A stretch of DNA of 64,000 bases from NCBI GenBank assembly GCA_024305745.1, contig JAHRBS010000006.1, positions 436,501-500,500 of the forward strand, read 5' to 3'. This DNA comes from Polyporus tsugae (lineage: Eukaryota; Basidiomycota; Agaricomycetes; Polyporales; Polyporaceae). Made by a program: the position numbers and the translations under genes. How positions within the stretch are numbered: the stretch's first letter is position 1; every line of letters starts with the position of its first letter. Shown piece by piece: positions 56,855 through 64,000 of this stretch. The notes under the pieces are model-generated. The model saw nothing but the letters and a program-made list of their open reading frames with translations, was not told the DNA's origin and did no database searches.

Positions 56855-57516
56855 GTATGGGCTGACTCACCCTGCTGAACGATGCAAGCCAGCGAGATCT
56901 TGTACCACATAATCGTTAAGACCACACAGTCCCTGTCCCTTTTCATGGTCCGCGTCAGAGTATGGCTGTGCGCTCCGAGGTTGTTGGCCTTCTCATCATA
57001 ACGAAAATGTCAAGGATGCGACACCATCTTCGCTGGAAGTGTCCATAATCAGTTTACGACCGCAAACGATATGAAACCTGCCAATGAACCGCCTTATTTC
57101 TGTTGAGATAGAGTTGGTTGCTGAACTATAGAGGGCGCCACAGTGGCCGCCTTTCGCGACGAGCGACCAGGCTAACTAAGTATAGTCCAATCACGACTTT
57201 GAGCTACCGGTGAAGAGGCGAAGCATTGTTCGTCGTCGCAAGCATGGGAGTAGGGTGAAGGGAGTTAGTGACTCTGAGATTACCGTCGAAGACGGGGATG
57301 CGATACACCGAAGCTTCCAACCAAGAATGAATTTAGAAAACAACGCACCAATCCACTTAAGTCCATGCAACCATTTCTTGTGTGGCAATATTGCCCTTTG
57401 ACTGGCATGCGTCAACGTTTCAGTGAAGCTAATGCAAGCAAGCGAGGATGAGGTTTGGAAGTAAGTACTCGGCCCGGCAAGGTATGTTGTGATCTTACTC
57501 CTGCGCTACTCCGCCG
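56855..57516. other. Intergenic, no supported gene
   Basis: About 660 bp upstream of the membrane-protein gene. Frames are short and without domains. The missing first exon of that gene may lie here, but I could not identify it. Confidence 0.35.
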
Positions 57517-57861
57517 TCAAGAGTCTTCGTCGGTGATTGAGAGAAGAGAGAGCTGTAACGTGGACGAGCCGTGGTCGAAGACGTGTCGATAGCGTAATGG
57601 CAGGGGCATCAACGATGAAAAAACTCTTGATCGAACTTACGCAGGCAGGATATAGCACGACCGCTCCAGTTGGCTTTCGGACGCCGCGCAAACGAGTTTG
57701 AGTGCCAAGTCGACGACTGTCAAGGAGCCGGGTGAGAATCCCTTTGTGGCGCTGCATGTGCGTGTTGAGCTGCCGGAACTTGAAGTATGTGTCAGTACTG
57801 AGGGTGCTCGCTGATTGATAGAATGCTAGCTACGCACCTTCAGCCCAATGTCCCCGCCCAT
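57517..57861 (-). CDS. Possible small spliced gene, 65 residues
   Basis: A tentative three-exon model: 57861-57838 (MGGDIGLK), 57778-57641 (FRQLNTHMQRHKG ... AVVLYPAC) and 57552-57517, with usable GT-AG sites and matching phases. The product is short, basic and unlike any family I recognise. The model was built only from splice signals; a chance combination is quite possible. It would be divergent from BTB locus 8. Confidence 0.25.
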
Positions 57862-58289
57862 ACCACCCGAAAAACACCTCTTCATCCAGCATTGAGTAGT
57901 ATGTATGCGCCTCCCAAACCTGTGAAGATTGAGCTCAAATCATAAATGGATGCACGCGGCCGACACTGGTCCTTTGAGTTGGAAAGCGGGGTAGGCAACA
58001 CGCAGGACGGAAACTTTGGCCAAGCAGAGGTTGAGCTTCGAACGCAAAAAAGAAGAGCTCGGATACGAGCTGAGAGAGAGATAGTTAACTTTAACTTGCA
58101 AGTGGAGGCAAGATCGGAGTGTTGGTGCTCCGAGCAATGTGGCAAAGGCTACCGGGCGTCTCAATTTCCAAATGGGGCGCTGACGTCAGCGGTTGACCGT
58201 CATGTTCTGGCATCAACGCATGCTCATTGTTGCCACTTCGGACTCACCAGCATTGTCCTGACCTGATCTCCCAGCACAGCTTATTATAG
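57862..58289. other. Intergenic, upstream of BTB locus 8
   Basis: About 430 bp, presumed promoter of BTB locus 8. TTATTATAGATGG precedes the start codon. No other feature. Confidence 0.4.
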
Positions 58290-59443
58290 ATGGATCCAAA
58301 CGCCATCTTCGAACGCCATCCCAAGTTCTACATTCCCGGTGGCGATGTAGTCCTCGCCGCGAAGATTGCACTCGAAGCGGAGGATGGTCTGCCAAAATAC
58401 CAGCTATTCCGCATGCACAAGTTCCTCCTGGGCCTCCGCTCACCAGCTTTTGCGAACCTCTTTGCGGACGCCGATGCGGCCGCGGCGCCGAATGACGCCT
58501 ATGATGGTGTGCCACTCATAGAACTGCACCGGGATGAGGCGGAGGATTTCGCCCTCCTCCTCAGCTACCTATATGAACCAGAGACGTACGTCGTCGCGAG
58601 CTATAATATCTGTGCTCTCACTCACGCTCTTTTTCCAGCTCGCTGATCTTTCGACGCCGCGACCCTAACACCCCTATCGCTATCAGGGGTGTCGTCAGGT
58701 TGGCTGACAAGTACCTCCTCGAGCCTTTACACCAGCTACTTGTGAAGCAAGTCATCGACGATTGGCCGACAACTCTTCATGGCTGGGACGTCCAACAGGG
58801 GGAGATCCAGGCCACGCTAAAGGCCCGTTCCACGGCTGGCCAGCCTGAGGATGCCGGCAACCCCGATCCCCCGCTGTGGGATATTGTCCCCGAGCCGGTA
58901 TCCGCCATACTCTTCGCCTAAGAGTTTGGACACCCCGAGATCCTGCCAGCGGCATTCTACCGCCTCCTTGGCACCGACATCAAGGATGACTAGAGCCGCC
59001 GCGATTCACCCGTTGATCGTCCGAGTCAGAACATCTCATATTCCCGTCTCGCTAGATGGGGCCTCCTGGACAAGGACAACCTCATGCGGTACATTCACGG
59101 CCTTCACGAAGTCGACAAATACGATCTGGGTGTCAAATTGTTCGTATCCACGAGCTGCTACTCTGTACCCTGGGACGGGCGTGACTCCACCAAACCATCT
59201 TGCTGGGTGTATGTGGAATGAATGATCAAGGCGGCGAGGACGCGGTGGGACCCCCCGGGGGTCATATGGGATCCACTGCACTGGTTGAAGGACTGTTTGG
59301 AGCACGCCCTGTTCCCCGAGCTGTCCAAGCAGAATTTCCCGAAGGGGCTTTGCAGCCATTGCAGGTGGGAGGTTGCTGATGCAGTGCCCAAGGAGCGGCA
59401 GAGGATTTGGCGCGAGTTGCCTAAATGGTTCCAGCTTGAGTAG
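58290..59443 (+). pseudogene. BTB/POZ protein 8, three nonsense codons
   Basis: Exon 1 58290-58585 (MDPNAIFERHPKFYIPGGD; FRMHKFLLGLRS) and exon 2 58639-59443 share the intron position of the family. Exon 2 shows RRRDPNTP, VVRLADKYLLEPLHQ and LPAAFYRLL. Its TAA at 58919-58921 replaces the Gln of the FAQEFG motif. A TAG at 58993-58995 and a TGA at 59219-59221 follow in the same frame. The tail keeps C-S-H-C and the Trp 15 residues later (ERQRIWRELPKWF). No frameshift is needed, so decay is by point mutation only. Sister of intact BTB 9, 700 bp downstream. Confidence 0.85.
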
Positions 59444-60188
59444 GTCAGGACAGCTCGCGTAACTCTCACTCACAGTACTTCGGTTTCCTCGTGTTCGTTT
59501 CACCCCTGTAGCGATAGGTAATTGTTATGACCTGTCACGACCTCCGAATTCGCAACTTCGCATTCAACTCTTCGTCATCTCCTTCAACATGTATGCCTCG
59601 AAATTGCTATATCTGCCCCGCCTGCCATCGGAACGTGCTGTCATTGCAGTCTCACACGATCCCCACATGATGCTGTACGTGCAGGGTCCGAGTTTCACGT
59701 CGTCGTCAGCGAGTACGAGGGTGTAGCTACGTCGGTCCACGGGACCTATCTACGCAGGAGGCGACTCCTGGTCCTAGCGGGTGCGATGATAATCATATCC
59801 ATCACTGACGTTCGCCAAGGAATCTCGTACAGAGTCCGCCGAGGACCAGAGGGCAACAGCGGCGCTGAGTTCGACCGTCACGCGCCTGAGGTGAGTCTAA
59901 TGTGCCACGGGCAAAGGGGGTATTCGACGTAGAAACTAGGCTTAAAATGCAATGCAAGGGTGCAAGTTGGTAGACAACAGTTGAGAAAAGGAATGGGTTG
60001 AAGAGAGAAATACGTGCATTGGGCGTCCGTTTCCTGGGTCGCTGACATAATCTGATCCCAACCCAGCTTGCGACTCCGAGTCCCGACTCAGTGGGCATAC
60101 ACCTCAACTAAATCCCACAACAAACTACAATGTCCGTAGGTAAAGCGACCAAAGTTTCTTCAGACCGAAAACTCATAGCTTATCCCAG
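59444..60188. other. Intergenic with possible oxygenase relic
   Basis: About 745 bp between BTB loci 8 and 9. Minus-strand 59745-59690 contains CTCGCTGACGACGACGTGAAACTC, close to the codons for ALADDDVKL in oxygenases A and E. Flanking identity is weak and I see no other exon, so the relic is uncertain. No intact gene. Confidence 0.35.
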
Positions 60189-61338
60189 ATGGACCCCAAT
60201 GCCCTCATCGAACGCAATCTCAAGTTCTACCTACCAGGCGGTGATGTAATCCTCGCCGCCAAGTTCGCATCCCAAGCAAACAAACCAGGTCCGCCGAGAT
60301 ACAGACTATTCAAAGTGCACAAGTTTCTCCTCGGGCTCCGTTTGCAGGTTTTTTACAACCTATTTGCGGATGCCGACGCTGCCGCGCCCAACGACTCCTA
60401 CGATGGGCTCCCACTCGTAGAACTGCATGGAGACAGCTCTGAAGATCTCGCCCTCCTCCTCAGTTACATATACAAACCGGAAACGTATGTAATCGTAAAC
60501 ACTTTCTGACTTTTTATGCTCCCACTTAAGCATCTCTTGCAGTTTCCTGGCCTTCCGCTGCCTCGACCCCAACGCCTCAATTACCATCAGCGGCGTCATC
60601 AGGCTATCCGACAAGTACCTCCTCGAGCCTCTGCGCAAGCGACTCGTGGCGCATGTCATCGAGGAGTGGCCGACAACACTGCAGAACTGGGACATCCAGC
60701 AGGCGGAGATCAAGGCCATCACGCAGACAATATTCTCCGTGACCACGGTGGATGGTGACGCGATTGATGATGACCAACTCCTCTCAGACCGCATCCCCGA
60801 GCCGGTGTCTGCCATCATCTTTGCGCAGGAGTTCAGATGCCCCGAGATCCTGCCCGCCGCATTCTACCAGCTCCTCCAGATCAGCTTCAAGGCCCACTGG
60901 AGCCACCACGAGTCCCACCCCAATCCTTATCTGTACAGCCCGCTCGCCAGATGGTGCCTCCTGGATAAGGACAACCTCGTCAAGTATGTTCTCGGCCTCC
61001 ACGAGGCAGAGGAGTACGCTCCACCCATCAGAACCTTCGTGTCCGTCGACTGCCGCCCCTCATTCTGGGAAGGGTGGGAGGCAGACCCCCAAGCGGCTTG
61101 CTACCTGTTTGTCGAGAACATGGTCAACGTGCTGGGGAAGGGGCACGGGGGCACGGCCGCCCGCAACCCGCTTCACTGGCTGAAGGAGTGCATGGAGCAC
61201 GAGCGGTTCCCCGAGCTCTTGAAGAAGCACCCGAGGGGACTTTGCGAGGAGTGTGGCGTGGTTTTCTATGACGCGGTGGCCAGGGAGCGGCAGCGGATTT
61301 GGCAGGAGTTGTTGCCCAAGTGGTTCCACATTCACTAG
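60189..61338 (+). CDS. BTB/POZ domain protein 9 (intact)
   Basis: A 363-residue BTB/POZ protein: exon 1 60189-60484, exon 2 60543-61338 (1092 bp in frame; 58-bp intron, GTATGT to TTGCAG). It begins MDPNALIERNLKFYLPGGD. The core has FKVHKFLLGLRLQVFYNLF. Exon 2 runs FRCLDPNAS, VIRLSDKYLLEPLRKRL, FAQEFRCPEILPAAFYQLL, RWCLLDKDNLVKYVLG, then C-E-E-C and Trp 15 residues on (ERQRIWQELLPKWF). It forms a subfamily with locus 8 (MDPNA start, HKFLLGLR). One departure: the usual Gly in FAQEFGC is Arg. Function not deducible beyond protein interaction. Confidence 0.86.
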
Positions 61339-61816
61339 GTCGGGACGCGTACGGGGGGCATTTGCCAAGTGTATATCAGATCCCTCTTGTGTATCGTTGT
61401 AGCAACATGTAATTGTAATTCTTTGCCACGAACCACATTCACCCTTTGCTCTACGTGATACGGCCCTACCCCCAGACCGGCACACTCCTTATCGTAGGTT
61501 CCAACGATCCACTCACTCTTCAGTTCGTGAAGGGGATGGATGGGCTGCCCGGCGTCGTCAGCGAGCGCGAATTCACGCGAAAGCAGAATCACACGCCGAG
61601 CCCGGCGTATTTGGGTTGGCAAGAGAGGTGCAGCGATGCGATGGCAGTGGATGGTTGCGGTGCAAAATACGCCGGAGACCACCCGGGCAAGAACTCGCAT
61701 ATTCGCACCTATTCTTTGAAGTACCGCCAGTACATCGCAACACTGGCGAAGGCGGAATCAAATCAGCCTACAGTCGTTCAAGATTCTCACACCGTGCAGA
61801 ACGAGAGTCACGCACC
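61339..61816. other. Intergenic, no supported gene
   Basis: About 480 bp. A 170-codon plus-strand frame (61446-61955) has no domain and overlaps the PPPY fragment on the other strand; I do not call it. Confidence 0.35.
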
Positions 61817-62089
61817 TCAACGCTCGGTATACGGCGGCGGTGGAAGGGTGGACGCGGTCGCCTCCTCGCTCCGGGAGTCGTCACCAAACTCCTCAAACCC
61901 TCCGTCGTGGTTCCGCAGTCCGTCGGCAACGAGCACCCCACCGTCGCCCATCTGACACTCCTCATACCCAGGCAGCCCTCCCCCCAACCCTACAGTATCG
62001 GTCTCGCTTTGGGGGCCGGTTGCACTATGTGCGACATCAGTAAAACATGCACAGGTCTGGATCTGGAAGCTCTGGATGGAGCTCTCCAC
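61817..62089 (-). pseudogene. C-terminal fragment of a PPPY-tailed membrane protein
   Basis: A 90-codon frame ending STLPPPPYTER, comparable to the end of the membrane protein at 55227 (ITLPPPYSRY). It is preceded by an acidic and Gly-rich cytoplasmic-tail-like segment. Between its start and the gypsy LTR at 62439 I find no transmembrane or ectodomain exon. It may be a 5'-truncated paralogue or the last exon of a gene whose other exons I cannot see. Confidence 0.4.
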
Positions 62090-62438
62090 CCAAGTTGACC
62101 CCGGATGTCAGCCATCCTGCAGGCCTCCGCTTGGCTCAAAAATTGGGCAGTAGCTTACCTTGAGTGACCCTGTTCAGAGGCGAAGCCTCTCGCATGCTGG
62201 GGACTTGTTGTGGACAGCATAGAAACTGAACATGTCGAGTTCCGAGCCCAGGTCTGAATGCGCTTCAAAAGCGCCAGGGTGGCAGTGCATTGAGCGCCAG
62301 GGTGGCAGTGCATTAAGCGCCCCCGATTACTGCAAATGGCAGGTCTGGGAGCTCTGAAACTACTTATCCAGCTCTTTCAGACCTCTGTACGTTTTACTGA
62401 TGGAGATCACCGCCACCACTGCCACCTCCATCTGTAAG
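62090..62438. other. Flank of the right-hand gypsy element
   Basis: About 350 bp with no gene. Positions 62267-62322 carry a short tandem duplication of AGCGCCAGGGTGGCAGTGCATT. Confidence 0.45.
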
Positions 62439-62882
62439 TGTTACGACTGGACATCAAGTAAGGATCAGGGATACGTACGAGACAAGCAGGAGCGCCGACA
62501 AGCACTTGTGCAGCGAGAGCGGAGCAAGCCTCGACGGTCAGGGCTGGAGACAAGATGTATTGAGTGAGGTAACTAACGAGGGAAATACAGCGAGGCTTAC
62601 CTGGAGACAAGAGGTCGAAACTGAGGTCTCCAGGCAGCGAAGCACAGGTCCTTATATACATATAGAGGACAATGAGAACCCGGGGACAATAGGTAACTAT
62701 GGACACGGGTGAACAATGGAAATGGAACAATAGCGACAACGGACAATAAGGAGCTATTGTGCTGAGGAACAAAGGACGAGATACAATGCAACGGAGAACA
62801 ATAAGTACGATGTGAGAAGTAGATTGTCCGAAAAAGGAAACTAAGGCGCTGGTAGCAGGCGCCGAATGGAACGTTCATGACA
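62439..62882 (-). repeat. 3' LTR of the right-hand gypsy element
   Basis: On the minus strand it starts TGTCAT at 62882, right after a purine tract (AGGAGGGGGG, 62896-62886), and ends GTAACA at 62439. It has a TATATA box near 62655. A 9-bp inverted repeat CCTGGAGAC/GTCTCCAGG flanks 62600-62635 in the likely RNA start region. Its partner LTR lies outside the window. Confidence 0.75.
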
Positions 62883-64000
62883 ATACCCCCCTCCTAAGGG
62901 TCGTGCCTTCACAACTAAGTCTTCTTGAGAGGACCAGGCGCCTCTGCATGCGTTGAATGGAATTTCTGCACGAGTTGCGGCGTGTTCATAAGGTCCACTG
63001 CATCCTCCCAGCTATCGTGTTCAGGGCCCCAACCCTTCCAGTGTACAAGGTACTGCAGTTTCTTCCACCGCCCATATTGCCGTGACTCCAACACTTCCTC
63101 CACTTCGTACTCTTCCTCCCCCTCCACCTCAATTGCCGCTGGCTCTGCCGGGTGACGACCGGGGAGTCGACTCTCCTTGTGCGGAAGCAGGAGAGAGACG
63201 TGGAATACGGGGTGGATTACAAGGTCCTTGGGGAGTCTGAGCTCGTAAGCCAGATTGCCCACCTTGCGTACAACCGGATACGGGCCAGCGTATCAACCCA
63301 CCAGTTTCCGAGAGACTCCAGGAATGCGGAAGTTCCTCATGTCGAGCCACACCTTCTGGCCTTCCTTGAACTCTGGAGCGTCACGGACATACCGATCATA
63401 GTACTCCTTCATCCGCTCAGCTGCTAGAGTCAAGGCCGCGGTTGCATCCTCTCACACCTGTCGCAACTCCTCCTGGTGTTCATCAGCTGCAGGCACCGCT
63501 GTAGGCAACATCGGAATGTGGAACTGGGGTTCGTAGCCGTACATGAGGTAAAACAGCGAGTAACCCGTTGATGAGTGCTGGTGCGAGTTAAAGGTGAACT
63601 CTGCAATCAGCAGCCACTTGACCCAGTCATTGCGGTGCCGTGAGCAGAACATACGAAGGTACGCCTCTATCTTCTGGTTCCATCGTTCCGATTGCCCATC
63701 CGTCTGTGGGTGGTAGGCTGTGGACATTGCACTTTCTATGCCGAGTCCCTTGAGTACGGCGTGGAAGAGCTTGCTTGAGAACTGGGGCCCACAATTAGAG
63801 ATGATCTTCTGTGGCAGCCCATGAAGACGAAAATGTTCTCGGATGAAGTTGTCAGCAGCTCCTTCTGCGTCGATCTCCTCGGTGCAAGGAATAAGATGTA
63901 TCATCTTTCCATGCCGATCAGCGATGAGCTGAAGCGCGTTGTATCCGTCCACCTCTGGGAGTCCAGTGATGAAGTCGCATGTCACAATCTGGCCCGGGCC
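62883..64000 (-). mobile_element. Ty3/gypsy chromovirus, integrase and chromodomain
   Basis: The 3' end of a pol gene read leftward from the window edge. The integrase core is at 63985-63460: first Asp in TCDFITGLP; then SNCGPQF where Asp-Arg is expected, so the second catalytic Asp is Asn; then GQSERWN with the Glu. Next are a stop at 63454-63452, a linker, a stop at 63295-63293, VFHVSLLLP, and a C-terminal chromodomain (YEVEEVLESR, YLVHWKGWG) ending at 62915. Both stops are TGA where Arg (CGA) is usual. The purine tract and 3' LTR follow. It is a different family from the element at 27.8 kb and is inactive. Confidence 0.88.

Noticed and set aside
61446..61955. 170-codon plus-strand frame
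   Set aside because: No domain; overlaps the PPPY-tail frame on the other strand, which has a recognisable motif.
62600..62635. Hairpin CCTGGAGAC/GTCTCCAGG as an RNA gene or terminator
   Set aside because: It lies inside an LTR near its TATA box; more likely part of the element's RNA 5' end.

Overview
The window looks like nuclear DNA of a filamentous basidiomycete (Agaricomycetes, probably of polypore type; this is inference from gene families, not a database match). The signs are many short GT-AG introns of about 48-90 bp, fungal BTB/POZ, HET-domain and TPR-CHAT families, and Ty3/gypsy and Ty1/copia retrotransposons. There are few ordinary housekeeping genes: the 5' end of an aldehyde dehydrogenase at the left edge, mitochondrial ribosomal protein uL14m (19311-19792, minus) and a hexokinase (20073-22161, plus). 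The last two are divergently transcribed across a 280-bp spacer.

Layout. 1-6510: aldehyde dehydrogenase fragment and three BTB/POZ genes on the minus strand, the middle one broken by one nonsense codon. 7475-19103: four isopenicillin-N-synthase-like 2-oxoglutarate/Fe(II) oxygenase genes (A-D) on the plus strand, with an intronless HET-domain gene and two oxygenase tail relics between C and D. 19311-22161: uL14m and hexokinase. 22162-25442: a possible non-autonomous element, a 67-bp tandem repeat and a BTB pseudogene. 25443-39080: a nest of retroelements, made of a gypsy 3' fragment (minus), a complete but decayed gypsy chromovirus (27819-34809, plus) and a copia element (minus) lacking its reverse transcriptase. 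39126-44581: a copia-truncated BTB pseudogene, a fifth oxygenase (E, minus) and an intact BTB gene. 44582-56854: a relic of a CHAT gene, an 897-residue protein with a PD-(D/E)XK nuclease-like signature (minus), an unknown 206-residue protein, a BTB pseudogene, a 1,261-residue TPR-CHAT protein and a membrane protein with a PPPY tail (minus). 58290-64000: a BTB pseudogene, an intact BTB gene, a PPPY-tail fragment and the 3' end of another gypsy chromovirus (minus).

The accessory genes fall in families under rapid birth and death. Nine BTB loci (four intact) share a C-terminal C-x2-C-x15-W motif where that end survives. Five oxygenases share one exon plan, with single clean intron losses in B and D. 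A BTB-CHAT unit exists twice with opposite fates: BTB alive and CHAT dead at 43.4-44.8 kb, BTB dead and CHAT alive at 49.8-55.2 kb. HET, CHAT (caspase-like) and PD-(D/E)XK proteins together suggest a self/non-self recognition or defence island; this is inference. Many inactivating changes fit C-to-T decay at CpG (repeated CGA to TGA).

Exon coordinates come from reading splice sites and frames by eye. Most coding lengths were checked to be multiples of three; boundaries may be off by one or two bases.
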